A DNA stretch of 64,000 nt from contig JBQEKC010000002.1 in the NCBI GenBank assembly GCA_052103595.1, positions 62,001-126,000 of the forward strand. The letters run 5' to 3'. Positions 26,359-35,534 of the stretch are shown piece after piece; within the stretch, counting starts at the first letter, position 1, and each line of letters opens with the position of its first letter. The stretch comes from CAMEGH01 sp052103595 (lineage in GTDB: Bacteria; Patescibacteriota; Saccharimonadia; Saccharimonadales; Saccharimonadaceae). The notes below the pieces were generated by a model. That model was given only the letters and a program-made list of their open reading frames with translations. It made no database searches and was not told where the DNA came from. A program made the translations under genes and the position numbers.

Positions 26359-27999
26359 CTACATACTGTCTGGTGCGTGGATACCTAGTATCGCTAACCC
26401 TGCTTGTAAGATGTCAGCATAGAGCCGAACAATGGCCGCACGGTGCGCTTCGTGCTCACTACCAACAACTTGATGTACTTCGTAATAGCGATTAAATTCT
26501 TGGGCAAGCTCAAAAAGGTATGTACACAAATGGTGCGCTTCGAGTGTGCGCATCGCCAATTGAGCGATTTCGTGATATTCGCCAAGCTTGCGAATAAGTA
26601 AGCGGTCTTCTTCTCTTACTTCTGTAAGTGGCGCAGCGGCAGCGGTCGTTTTTTGCAACATTCGGCGCGCTCGTGCATGAGCGTATTGCAAGTAACTGCC
26701 AGTATTACCCGTTAAGCTCACCGCTTCGTTAATATCAAACACCACATCACCACCGACTTTTACCTTCAAAAACTGATAGCGCAGCGCACCTGCAATAATA
26801 GCATCGGTCACCTCGCCTTCGCGCTCAGCAATCGCAGCGCCAAAGGCATCAAACAACCAATCAATCGTAATTACGTCACCGGTTCGGCTACTCATTTTAC
26901 CAGTGGTTAGCTTTACTAAACCAGTAGGAATGTTGCGCAGCTTTCCTTTTGTCTCAGGAATTGCTTGCTCTGCTGCAGCAATCACTCCCTTAAAATACGC
27001 GGCTTGCTCGCCGCCTGTTACCACGATACATTCTGTCATGGTAGGATAATCGCGATATTTTAATTGCAGCAACCCTAGGTCGCGCGCCGCATACAATCCG
27101 CGCCCGTTTGAACCAACAAACGCATTATCAAACGACCCATATTTGCTGCCTTCAAAAATAAACGCACCGTCTGACTCTTTAAAGACATCTGGCGTATGAT
27201 CCAATACGGTTTTTACGCCAATTGGGTCAGACTGACTTTCAAGGTATCGTTTTTCGATTGGCTGATTACCAAGACGACGCACAATTGCATCAATTTCCTG
27301 AAAACTCCATGCTTTTACTGTGTCATACACCGCAGCATACACTGGGTCTTCGCGTGTAAATGATTGCTTAGCGAGTGTGTCAATTTCTTCCTTCGCAACC
27401 TCGTCTTCTTTTGCAGCGGCCGCGCCTTCTGCATACATTTTGTTCATAAATGCATTGCGTTCTTCTGGCGCAATCGCCGCAAGTTTTGCCGGGTCACCAT
27501 CGCAAAATCGTAGCAGCGACCACATACTTTTGCCGACGTGTGCTCCAACGTCGCCGTGATAACTCACACGGTGCGTTCGTGCGCCGCTTACTGCTAAAAG
27601 GTTCGCCATCGTATCTGCCACAATAGCATTATATGCATGGCCAATATGCATCGCCTTGAATGGATTTGGATTATTGGTTTCAATCACCACATCTTGACCC
27701 GCACGAGCTGGCAATGGATCGCGCGTGGTAAGTTCTAGCAAGCCATCACTCGTCAGCCAAAGGTTAATAAAGCCAGGGCCAGCCACGTCCACACGGTGAT
27801 ACGCGCCAGACGCAGTCAGCTTTGCGGCAATGCGCTCGGCAATTGCACGTGGTGGTTGCTGCAGACGCCCCGCTAGCTGCATAGCAACGTTTGTCGTATA
27901 ATCGCCAAATTGCGGCTCAGGGCGTGTTAATACAGGCTCGACATCAATGTCGAACAACTCTTTTATACTGTCAATTAGGGTAACGGTAGTTGTGCTCAT
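26359..27999 (-). CDS. argS: Arginyl-tRNA synthetase
   Basis: A 546-aa class I synthetase. The N-terminal Add-1 domain precedes the catalytic site with NPFKAMHIGHAYNA (HIGH) and GKMSSRTGDVI (KMSKS-like); the C-terminal DALR anticodon-binding domain ends the protein. Leaderless start: TACACT ends 8 nt before ATG 27999. Downstream lies mscL with its own Shine-Dalgarno sequence. Confidence 0.97.
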   Translation of the reverse strand: MSTTTVTLIDSIKELFDIDVEPVLTRPEPQFGDYTTNVAMQLAGRLQQPPRAIAERIAAKLTASGAYHRVDVAGPGFINLWLTSDGLLELTTRDPLPARAGQDVVIETNNPNPFKAMHIGHAYNAIVADTMANLLAVSGARTHRVSYHGDVGAHVGKSMWSLLRFCDGDPAKLAAIAPEERNAFMNKMYAEGAAAAKEDEVAKEEIDTLAKQSFTREDPVYAAVYDTVKAWSFQEIDAIVRRLGNQPIEKRYLESQSDPIGVKTVLDHTPDVFKESDGAFIFEGSKYGSFDNAFVGSNGRGLYAARDLGLLQLKYRDYPTMTECIVVTGGEQAAYFKGVIAAAEQAIPETKGKLRNIPTGLVKLTTGKMSSRTGDVITIDWLFDAFGAAIAEREGEVTDAIIAGALRYQFLKVKVGGDVVFDINEAVSLTGNTGSYLQYAHARARRMLQKTTAAAAPLTEVREEDRLLIRKLGEYHEIAQLAMRTLEAHHLCTYLFELAQEFNRYYEVHQVVGSEHEAHRAAIVRLYADILQAGLAILGIHAPDSM

Positions 28000-28026
28000 T
28001 ACCCTTTAGTGTATCATAATTGAACG

Positions 28027-28182
28027 CTAGAAATCGTTCTCGTCGCTTTGCTCGGAAAGCGAAAGTTCAAAAGCAGAGCCAGATACGGGGCGCAATCCTT
28101 TGATGTTTTCAACCAAGTACGTGAGCACTTGCATGTCATCAACCGTGTCAGTGTGAAGTAGTGAGTGATGTATTTTTTCCAT
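28027..28182 (-). CDS. 51-aa small protein behind a strong promoter
   Basis: A short open frame on the minus strand, ATG 28182 to TAG 28027, encoding 51 aa: a helical N-terminus (MEKIHHSLLHTDTVDDMQ), a middle with VENIKGLRPVSG and an acidic Ser-rich end (SEQSDENDF). The frame lies about 30 nt downstream of a consensus class B promoter in an A-rich leader without a Shine-Dalgarno sequence, as for the acidic orphan at 3539. No family recognised. The evidence that it is a gene is the promoter, the leader type and a frame that fills the gap between pyrG and argS. Confidence 0.6.
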   Translation of the reverse strand: MEKIHHSLLHTDTVDDMQVLTYLVENIKGLRPVSGSAFELSLSEQSDENDF

Positions 28183-28215
28183 AGGTATTTTTATTTTTGA
28201 GTTATATCGATACTT

Positions 28216-28244
28216 ATATTAGCATAAGAATTATTTTTTGTCAA
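28216..28244 (-). promoter_or_regulatory. Class B promoter of the 51-aa gene
   Basis: TTGACA (28239-28244), a 17-bp spacer ending CTTATGC, TAATAT (28216-28221). The -35 and spacer lie in the last codons of pyrG. It shares the 13 bp CTTATGCTAATAT with two other promoters here. Confidence 0.8.
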
Positions 28245-29835
28245 TAATTGCTTGAATAAATCCTTCAAACAGCGGGTGCGGATGCAATGGTCGTGACCGA
28301 AATTCTGGATGTGCCTGCGTGGCGACAAAGTAATCGGCGTCGCTCGCTTCGACAAATTCAACTAATTCGCCATTTGGGCTTGTACCGGCAATCGCAAGTC
28401 CGCCCGCTTCAATCGCATCTCGGTATGTATTGTTCACCTCATAGCGATGACGATGACGTTCGACAACTTCTGTCGCACCATACAGCGCCGCAATGCGCGA
28501 ACCTTCTGTGAGCTGTGCCGTATAATTACCGAGTCGAAGTGTTCCGCCGGTACTTTCCTGTCCAGCTTGTCCGTCCATGATCGCCACGACAGAGTGCTCA
28601 CCCTGCGGCTCGATTTCTGCAGTATTCGCAGTTACAAGACCTGAACGACGCGCCGCAGCAATCACCGCCACCTGCATCCCGAGACAAATCCCCAAATACG
28701 GCACGTTATGTTCAAGTGCGTAGGTTGCGGCAGCAATTTTTCCTTCAACACCACGAGTACCGAAGCCGCCGGGCACCAAAATGCCGTCCACCGTTGCTAT
28801 ATCTTCGGCGGTTGCCGTTTCGGCATTAAGCCACACGATATCAAGTTGTGCATGTTTGCTCCAGGCAGCTGCTTTGAGCGCCTCAATCACCGAAATATAT
28901 GTGTCATCATTGTGCATATATTTTGCCACTAACCCTACTCGAACGGTTGGCGCTGTCGTATCTTGCTGGCGTGCAGCAATGCGCTTCCATGGCGCAAGAT
29001 CTGGCTCGGTGGTATTGCCAACAAATCGAGACAACACATCATTAATGCCACTTTTAGCAACAATCAGCGGCACTTCGTAGACCGTACTTGCATTTGGCAA
29101 CATAATCACGTGATCACGCTCTAGCCCACCAAACATCGCAATTTTATCACCCACGCTTTCAGGTGCTGGATCGTCGGTACGTACCACCACGCAATCTGGC
29201 GTAATGCCAAATCCACGGAGGTCATTGAGAGCGTTTTGAGCCGGTTTTGTTTTAAATTCGTTACTCGTATTAATGTGTGGCACATACACCACATGGATAT
29301 AAAAACAATTTTCGCGGCCCACGCGGTGGGAAAACTCACGAATTGCCTCAATAAAGCTAAGGCCTTCGTAGTCACCTACGGTGCCGCCAATTTCCACAAA
29401 ATGCACCTGGCTCCCAGCGCCAGATGCTTCGATTTCGTCTTGAATTGCGTTCGTTAGATGTGGCACCAACTGCACTGTTTTACCGCCAAATTTGCCAGCG
29501 CGCTCATCATCAATCAGCTGGCGCAACAAACGTCCGCTGAGGGTTGATGCCTCGCGGGTCAGTTCGATATCTAAAAATCGTTCATAGTGCCCTAGATCAA
29601 GATCGGTTTCGGCACCGTCTCGGGTAACAAAACACTCACCATGCTCTACCGGATTGAGCAATCCTGCATCGACATTAAGGTACGGGTCGCATTTTTGTAC
29701 CGATACAGTTGTACCTTTTGCCTGCAATACCGCGCCCATTGCCGCGGCAGTAATTCCTTTGCCAACGCCCGAAAGGACGCCGCCTGTGACAAAGATGTAT
29801 TTTCGTGATTGCTCCATAGTAGTGTTTCTATCCAT
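28231..29835 (-). CDS. pyrG: CTP synthase
   Basis: A 534-aa enzyme making CTP from UTP, ATP and glutamine. Synthetase domain: FVTGGVLSGVGKG P-loop-like start, CDPYLNVDAG, the HGECFVTRDGAETDLDLGHYERF block. Glutaminase domain: GGFGTRGVEGK, LGICLGMQ (catalytic Cys), and the His/Glu pair in HPEFRSRP. The first ATG (29835) is used since TATAAT (29844-29849) ends 8 nt before it, giving a leaderless mRNA; an in-frame ATG six codons later is possible. Confidence 0.97.
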   Translation of the reverse strand: MDRNTTMEQSRKYIFVTGGVLSGVGKGITAAAMGAVLQAKGTTVSVQKCDPYLNVDAGLLNPVEHGECFVTRDGAETDLDLGHYERFLDIELTREASTLSGRLLRQLIDDERAGKFGGKTVQLVPHLTNAIQDEIEASGAGSQVHFVEIGGTVGDYEGLSFIEAIREFSHRVGRENCFYIHVVYVPHINTSNEFKTKPAQNALNDLRGFGITPDCVVVRTDDPAPESVGDKIAMFGGLERDHVIMLPNASTVYEVPLIVAKSGINDVLSRFVGNTTEPDLAPWKRIAARQQDTTAPTVRVGLVAKYMHNDDTYISVIEALKAAAWSKHAQLDIVWLNAETATAEDIATVDGILVPGGFGTRGVEGKIAAATYALEHNVPYLGICLGMQVAVIAAARRSGLVTANTAEIEPQGEHSVVAIMDGQAGQESTGGTLRLGNYTAQLTEGSRIAALYGATEVVERHRHRYEVNNTYRDAIEAGGLAIAGTSPNGELVEFVEASDADYFVATQAHPEFRSRPLHPHPLFEGFIQAIIDKK

Positions 29836-29878
29836 GGAAGTATATTATAGCACGAAACGCTAATGCTTTTTGTCTGTG

Positions 29879-31207
29879 TTAACGCAGAGCAAAGCGCGCC
29901 AAACGCTGGCAAATCACCGTGCGACCGCGCTCTGGCCACTCTCGCAAGATGATATCTTCGGCCGATTCACCTTTTTCGTATGGAGCAATATACGGTGGGC
30001 ACATGTTCCAGTTTTCAACAATCGGCTGCAAAATTTCCCACGAACGAACAATTTCATCGCTTGAGGTAAACAAGCTTTTTCGCGTACGAATTGCATCAAC
30101 AATTACCTGTTCGTATGCATCAGGGAGCGCCACGTCTTCTGGGTAGGTAAAGTTAAGGTGCTGTTCGGTCAGCTTATTATCATAGCCAGGGCTTTTTGCG
30201 TTTAAGGCAATTTCAATTCCTTCGTGCGGTTGAATCTTGAAAGTAAGGTAGTCGGTTTGTGAAGAACTTTGACGCTTAAAATACACCTTGATTTCGGTAC
30301 ATTTTTTATCAAGCGCTTTACCGGTCGTCAGTTGTAGCGGCACACCTTTCCAACGAGCGCTCCGCGACGACAACACGACCGACACGAACGTTTCTACACA
30401 CGAATTTGGCACGCCAACTTCATCTGTATACCCTTTATATTGCGCACGAAAACTTTGTTCTGGCACAGCAGGCTCAATGGCCGCTAGCGCACCTAAGCGA
30501 TATGATGGCAATTTATCCCAGTTAATGTTTGACGGCGTATCCATCAATACGAGCGCCAGCAGCTGCATTAAATGCCCCTGCAACACATCACGAAGCGCGC
30601 CTGTCTGTTCGTAAAATTGTGCACGACCTTCGATATCGATGGTTTCGAAGGCGTTTACCTCAATACGCTCGATCGCGTCTTTATGCCAAACGTGCGAGAA
30701 TAGCGCGTTATGCGCACGAAACGCCACAATATTTTGTGCCATTTCTTTTGCCATATAATGATCAATACGATAAATCTGTTCTTCTTGAAAAAAGCGCTCC
30801 GTGCGCTCCACCATTTCGCGAGCTCCCGATAAGTCGAGCCCGAATGGCTTTTCAAAGAGCACCTTCACGCGTGCATCATTCAAGCCAGCTTCACCTAGAA
30901 AGTCGACAATTTGCGTCGCAGCACGTGGCGGCACCGATAAATAGATAAGCAGCTGGTCGTCGTCCGCCAGTGCGAGCGTATCTTTGAGCGTGTGGTAATC
31001 ATCCAGCTGGGCGATATTCATCGTAATGATGGTGGTCTTTTCTGCCAAGTCACCGAGAAGCGCCGTTTTATCAACATCACGACGACTCACGCCATACAGC
31101 TCGAGTGAACGAAATTCATCCACCTGTGTAATTTGGCGCAACGCCGGCAAAAGTTTGCGCGTGCTTAAATCGCCGGTAATCCCAAAAATCAAGAGTTTTG
31201 TCGCCAT
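29879..31207 (-). CDS. zwf: Glucose-6-phosphate 1-dehydrogenase
   Basis: A 442-aa NAD(P)-dependent dehydrogenase of the oxidative pentose phosphate pathway. The N-terminal Rossmann GITGDLSTRKLLPAL, the EKPFG motif, the catalytic/substrate motif RIDHYMAKE with its His, and VLQGHLMQLL are present. It is somewhat shorter than the usual 480-500 aa. TATACT ends 6 nt before the ATG (leaderless). No 6-phosphogluconate dehydrogenase gene is in this window. Confidence 0.95.
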   Translation of the reverse strand: MATKLLIFGITGDLSTRKLLPALRQITQVDEFRSLELYGVSRRDVDKTALLGDLAEKTTIITMNIAQLDDYHTLKDTLALADDDQLLIYLSVPPRAATQIVDFLGEAGLNDARVKVLFEKPFGLDLSGAREMVERTERFFQEEQIYRIDHYMAKEMAQNIVAFRAHNALFSHVWHKDAIERIEVNAFETIDIEGRAQFYEQTGALRDVLQGHLMQLLALVLMDTPSNINWDKLPSYRLGALAAIEPAVPEQSFRAQYKGYTDEVGVPNSCVETFVSVVLSSRSARWKGVPLQLTTGKALDKKCTEIKVYFKRQSSSQTDYLTFKIQPHEGIEIALNAKSPGYDNKLTEQHLNFTYPEDVALPDAYEQVIVDAIRTRKSLFTSSDEIVRSWEILQPIVENWNMCPPYIAPYEKGESAEDIILREWPERGRTVICQRLARFALR

Positions 31208-31219
31208 AACCTTAGTATA

Positions 31220-34111
31220 TCACTCCTTTTGGTTCAGCTTCAACAATCGCCATATCACAAAGACGATCAGTAAGAAGCCGAGGAAAAGGAGAAGTACCAC
31301 TGTAAAGCTGCGCAAGAAGTATAGCACTGCCACCACGACCGCGATAATTCCCCACCAAAGCGCCCACTGCGCGCGGAGTAGTCCAGCCACAACCACCAAC
31401 ACCAAATGCTCAACCAAGAAGAAGAACGAATAGCCAGCCTGCCCGTCAAGTGCGTACAGCCCACTTGAACCTGTTACAAACGCCAACGCCACCACCATGC
31501 GGTGAAGATAAGCTTTTCGCCAAAGCGCCATAACAGCAATCGTGAGCGCCCACCAGTGCGCATATACTACCATATTTGCCTCTGGGAGCAGCAATGACAC
31601 CATCCATTGCAGTGCAAGCGTACCGCCGTAGACTGCCGCTTCTTGAACGTCGCGCTGCTTCTTTAGCGCACCATGTATACCAACAACCGCCGCCAGCACT
31701 AGGAGCGACCCTGCCGAAGCAAGCGCCAACTGCGTACCTGCTTCTACGACACCATACAACGCTGCATAGCCCAGCAATAGTATCACCGACCCAAGCTGAA
31801 TTGGCTCGCGTTCTTCGTCGTGCTGAGAACGAAGCAACCAGTATGCGCCGTAAAATACCGCTGCGCCAAGCCAAGCAACGCCATGCACGAGCCAGGTTGC
31901 TGAAAAGTCGAGCCATGACCACAACGACACGAGCCCTGCAATAAACAATATATTGCCAATTGCTGCGCCAGCTGGTCGCGATTCAACATATGACCCCGCC
32001 CAAAGAAGCGCACCGTACACAAAGAGTGTCAATGTTTGCCAACCACCATCAAGCGCACTCGCGCCAAGCAGCGCCAAAAACGGATACAACACATACGCAA
32101 CAAGAAGCATTGTCGCAAGTCGTGGTGAACGCGCACCAAGCAACTGCCGTGCCACAATTGCCACTACACTGGCCACAAGCAACACCACCACTGCAATGCG
32201 TGACACGACCACTCCATACGTAAATACAAACGCAACGCTTGCCAGCACTGCCGCAGCCAGCATTGCCAGCGCATCTCGTCGACGTTTTTGGCCATATTGT
32301 TGATGAAGTGAGGCGCCAATCAACAACAACATCGTCGAAACAAGCACAGTTAAGAGCCACCACCAGCGCGTTTCATCAAGCGCCCATTGTAGCCACGCAC
32401 TGACCGACACCACACCAAGTACTGCGCCAATCACTTCGAAGCTCACACGCGATACAATCAACGACAACCCAATCAACACGCCTGCTGCCACAAGACTTGT
32501 CCAGCCAAGTGCCGTTGCCGATAGTTCCGCTGCACCGCATAACACTAATACGCCAGCACTGACCGCGACACTCGTCATACAAAGCGTGCGGAGCTGCACG
32601 CTCGCTTTCGTCGACGTGAGGCGCTCGATCGTCACAAGGCTCACTACGCCAAGCGCCGCAAAGAACACGGCAATTAATTCAAAGGAAAGCGCTGGTTCAA
32701 ATACACCACGCCCAATCACAAATGGCAACACAATCACTGCTACCAGTACGCCGTACAGTGGCTCTACTTTCTTAAAAGCGTGTGCCGACCATCCGCAGAT
32801 TCCCGCCATCAAGGCAATCGTTACTGCGATCCAATGATATGGGTGCGACACACCGCCCCATAATAGGAGCGTCCACCCCATCATTGCCAGTGCAACGCCA
32901 ATCCAAGCAGCTTCGTGGCGAACACTTTTTGTGTTCTTTCGCTGCACTCGTAGTAAGCTGTAGAGCGCCTGCGCAAAAGCTAGACCAAACCAACCAAGAT
33001 TATGGATCAATAAAGCTTCTTGTTCGCTTGTTCGCCCAGCTGCGTCAGCTACCACAATCAGCCCTGTTATGTGCGCGATAATACGCACCACCACTTCGTA
33101 GCGCCAGTTTTTTGTCAGTGCCCATATCACCAGGTAATGTGCCGTTGCGAGCCCAAAGAGTACTTCATACATCCATATACTCATCGCATCCATCACCAGC
33201 ACGCTTCCTGCGAGCGCCACTGGCGTCACTATAAGTCCGGTATGTTCAAGTGGCTTTCGCACTACGCGTGGCACTGCTTTTGGATACAACAATAATGCTA
33301 AATTACACAACAACGATACGCCAATAATCACCACGAAATACCACAGCACAGCAAGGCCAATCGTCGACACTGCCGATAGCGCCAATGACAACATAAACGC
33401 CATCATTGCATACGAAATAAATTCGCTTTGCAAACGCAGTGCAGCCACGCCGTATGCCACCAAGCCAAGCAATGACGTTAAGAACCAGGCCATCTCAGCC
33501 GAGACACCACCGAGCAGATGGAATGCAAATCCTAAGAAAGGAATAATCGCTAAACCCGTACCGGTAAAAGCGGTTGCCGCTGAACGCAGTCGCGTCGACT
33601 TTTCATGCAGCACTAAACCTGTTACATAGAACGCCAGCGTGACCACAATCATCGAACCTAAGCGCACCGCTGCTGGCATAGTAAGATTCACAAATAGTGC
33701 GGTTGCCGCCACAATTAAAAAGCTGCCCACATAGAGCATAATGTTCAAGTTACGCACGGTGCGACGCGCTTTTTCTGCCGCAAGTAGTTCTTCGCTTGGT
33801 GGAGCAATATCATCTGCTATTACTCTTGCAGGCACGGCAGTAGCAGCAAAAGTAGTCGGATGCACCTTTTGCGCATCACTTGGAAGTGGAATAGCAAGCT
33901 CCTCATCGTCACTAGGTGTCACACCAAGGAGCTCGTCAAGTTTCTGGGGCGACACTACTCCGTCAGTCCGTAGTTCTTCAATTTCTTGGCGAAGCGCAGC
34001 TCGTCCATCAGTCACACCACGCTGATATTCATCTGTACGGGGCGCTGGCTGATCGGCGCGCATTCGCAATATGATAATAAACAAAATGACCGCTACGATA
34101 AACCAAAACAT
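31220..34111 (-). CDS. Large polytopic membrane protein, unknown function
   Basis: A 963-aa integral membrane protein with one N-terminal anchor (FWFIVAVILFIIIL), a cytoplasmic linker of about 120 aa containing acidic/Pro-rich stretches, and then some 25-30 hydrophobic helices filling residues 125-955. This layout recalls the DUF2339/DUF2157-type giant membrane proteins; I cannot assign a family with certainty. No catalytic motif is visible. GGGGAG lies 11 nt before ATG 34111 and a TGG-TAAGAT -10 further upstream. It ends 12 nt before zwf starts. Confidence 0.85.
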   Translation of the reverse strand: MFWFIVAVILFIIILRMRADQPAPRTDEYQRGVTDGRAALRQEIEELRTDGVVSPQKLDELLGVTPSDDEELAIPLPSDAQKVHPTTFAATAVPARVIADDIAPPSEELLAAEKARRTVRNLNIMLYVGSFLIVAATALFVNLTMPAAVRLGSMIVVTLAFYVTGLVLHEKSTRLRSAATAFTGTGLAIIPFLGFAFHLLGGVSAEMAWFLTSLLGLVAYGVAALRLQSEFISYAMMAFMLSLALSAVSTIGLAVLWYFVVIIGVSLLCNLALLLYPKAVPRVVRKPLEHTGLIVTPVALAGSVLVMDAMSIWMYEVLFGLATAHYLVIWALTKNWRYEVVVRIIAHITGLIVVADAAGRTSEQEALLIHNLGWFGLAFAQALYSLLRVQRKNTKSVRHEAAWIGVALAMMGWTLLLWGGVSHPYHWIAVTIALMAGICGWSAHAFKKVEPLYGVLVAVIVLPFVIGRGVFEPALSFELIAVFFAALGVVSLVTIERLTSTKASVQLRTLCMTSVAVSAGVLVLCGAAELSATALGWTSLVAAGVLIGLSLIVSRVSFEVIGAVLGVVSVSAWLQWALDETRWWWLLTVLVSTMLLLIGASLHQQYGQKRRRDALAMLAAAVLASVAFVFTYGVVVSRIAVVVLLVASVVAIVARQLLGARSPRLATMLLVAYVLYPFLALLGASALDGGWQTLTLFVYGALLWAGSYVESRPAGAAIGNILFIAGLVSLWSWLDFSATWLVHGVAWLGAAVFYGAYWLLRSQHDEEREPIQLGSVILLLGYAALYGVVEAGTQLALASAGSLLVLAAVVGIHGALKKQRDVQEAAVYGGTLALQWMVSLLLPEANMVVYAHWWALTIAVMALWRKAYLHRMVVALAFVTGSSGLYALDGQAGYSFFFLVEHLVLVVVAGLLRAQWALWWGIIAVVVAVLYFLRSFTVVLLLFLGFLLIVFVIWRLLKLNQKE

Positions 34112-34165
34112 TAGCTTCTACTCCCCTACGCTTACGTATGCTTTTATCTTACCATATTGCGTCAC

Positions 34166-34200
34166 GAAAAAAGCGCCTCCTTTTTACAGGAAGCACTTTT
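34166..34200 (-). terminator. Terminator after the small CxxC gene
   Basis: Imperfect stem AGCGCCTCCT with AGGAAGCACT (34172-34196), followed on the minus strand by a T-run. It separates the 57-aa gene from the large membrane protein. Confidence 0.7.
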
Positions 34201-34216
34201 TAGCTGAAGACGGTTT

Positions 34217-34390
34217 TTATTGGCAGCCTTCGCACATTGTCAGCTCTGCTGGATCGAGTGGCGCAAAGGCGGTTCCCTCTGCTGAAGCTTTCGCTTGTGC
34301 GTCAGCTTGGGCGTTCGCCATCGCTTGATCAATTGCAGAAAGTTTTTCTTCTAGTGTCATGTCGTCTGTGATAAGTTGTGTTGCGTTCAT
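34217..34390 (-). CDS. 57-aa protein ending CEGCQ: candidate detached redox tail of NrdA
   Basis: A small protein with a helical N-terminal part (DDMTLEEKLSAIDQAMANAQ), an Ala/Gln-rich linker and the end FAPLDPAELTMCEGCQ, with Cys53 and Cys56. As I recall, class I NrdA proteins often end in very similar sequences (Cys-Glu-x-Cys-Gln), the swinging arm that re-reduces the active-site disulfide. NrdA here (35760) lacks such an arm and any cysteine beyond the catalytic three. I therefore infer a tail acting in trans. ATG 34390 is chosen because AGGGGG lies 6 nt upstream; an ATG two codons earlier abuts it. It has its own promoter. A small peptide precursor is an alternative. Confidence 0.75.
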   Translation of the reverse strand: MNATQLITDDMTLEEKLSAIDQAMANAQADAQAKASAEGTAFAPLDPAELTMCEGCQ

Positions 34391-34438
34391 GTCCATCCCC
34401 CTATGAAACAATGTTATTTTTAGTGGCGCTTATGGTTA

Positions 34439-34466
34439 ATTATACGCTAGATATGGTGCTTGTCTA
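34439..34466 (-). promoter_or_regulatory. Promoter of the small CxxC gene
   Basis: Minus strand: TAGACA (34461-34466), a 16-bp spacer, and a perfect TATAAT (34439-34444). Leader about 42 nt. The gene can thus be expressed apart from the nrdA operon. Confidence 0.7.
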
Positions 34467-34511
34467 GAAATTTTGCGTGTAAAAATACCAACAGGCCTGT
34501 GGAATACTTTT

Positions 34512-35513
34512 TTATTTTGTTGTGTTTACTTCGTAACTGGTGTTCGTGCTTTCAAAGAAGTTTACGAGCTCTAGCGTATCATTGGCAGCCGCCATCCATT
34601 TCGCTGGATTTGGCACGTTATATTCAGGTTCAAAGCCAAGCTCAACCAAACGACGATCGGTCATATGCATCACGTACTGATTGACGTAGTCCGCGTTCAA
34701 GCCCAAAATGCCCTTTGGCAGCATATCTTTGTTATATTCTTTTTCGAGTTCAACCGCTTGCAAAATCAATTGGCGGATTTCTTCGGCGAATTCTTCGGTC
34801 TGAAGCTCTGGATTTTCGTCTAGGATAGTCAGCAGCAAATTGATACCAAAGGTCAGGTGGAGGTTCTCGTCGCGGGTGATCCAGTCCAGCAGCGAACCAA
34901 CGTTGCGGAGCAAGTTGCGCTGGCGGAAGCTCATACCCACCATAAAGCCACTGTAGAACCAAATGCCTTCGAGCACAATATTGTATGCCACGAGCGAGCG
35001 AACAAAATCTTTCTTACCTTCAAGGCTGTAGATGTCGAGGTTTGGGTCGAGCATGACATCGAGGTGCTTGTTTTGGAAGTCGGCTTTGTCGGCCAAACTC
35101 TTCTTACCAAAACCGGCTTCGTAGATTTCTTCGCGATTGAACGGGAACGTTTCAATAATGTATTCAAACGTCATGAAGTGGTTGGCTTCTTCCCACATTT
35201 GCTTGCTCAAATACAGCTGGGCTTCCGCTGAGTTAACGTACGGGTAAATGCCGAACGCCAACGACTTGTTGATCAGCAACTCGTTTGGGTTGAGGTAGCT
35301 AATCACGGTTTTGAGCGCGTGCTTTTCGTCGTCGGTCATTTTTTCGAAGTCGCCAAGGTCTTGCACAAGCTGGATTTCATTTGGAAACCACGTATTTGCC
35401 ACGGCCTGGTTGTACAAATCATACGCCCATTGATATCGAATTGGACGTAAATTCAGTCCATCACGGAGTCCCGATCCGAGAATGCCGCCTTTTGGATGTT
35501 GATAATCTGCCAT
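34512..35513 (-). CDS. nrdB: Ribonucleotide reductase beta subunit (class I, Tyr-less)
   Basis: A 333-aa ferritin-like R2 protein that generates the oxidant for NrdA. Metal ligands by alignment: Glu78, Glu109, His112, Glu182, Glu216, His219 (segments LNPNELLIN, EEANHF, VLEGIWF, RDENLH). The radical Tyr position, four residues after His112, is Phe116, and the first ligand is Glu rather than Asp. This is the pattern of Tyr-free R2 proteins such as the chlamydial Mn/Fe class Ic enzyme. The C-terminal NFFES...Y segment for binding NrdA is present. AGGGG about 7 nt upstream supports the start. Part of an nrdA-orf-nrdB operon. Confidence 0.95.
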   Translation of the reverse strand: MADYQHPKGGILGSGLRDGLNLRPIRYQWAYDLYNQAVANTWFPNEIQLVQDLGDFEKMTDDEKHALKTVISYLNPNELLINKSLAFGIYPYVNSAEAQLYLSKQMWEEANHFMTFEYIIETFPFNREEIYEAGFGKKSLADKADFQNKHLDVMLDPNLDIYSLEGKKDFVRSLVAYNIVLEGIWFYSGFMVGMSFRQRNLLRNVGSLLDWITRDENLHLTFGINLLLTILDENPELQTEEFAEEIRQLILQAVELEKEYNKDMLPKGILGLNADYVNQYVMHMTDRRLVELGFEPEYNVPNPAKWMAAANDTLELVNFFESTNTSYEVNTTK

Positions 35514-35534
35514 AAGATTCCCCTCTCTGACTGC

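Noticed and set aside
34217..34390. A RiPP precursor peptide or a metal-binding rubredoxin fragment
   Set aside because: No modification or export gene is adjacent and there is a single CxxC at the extreme end; the tail-less NrdA encoded close by gives a more economical explanation, though the first option is not excluded.
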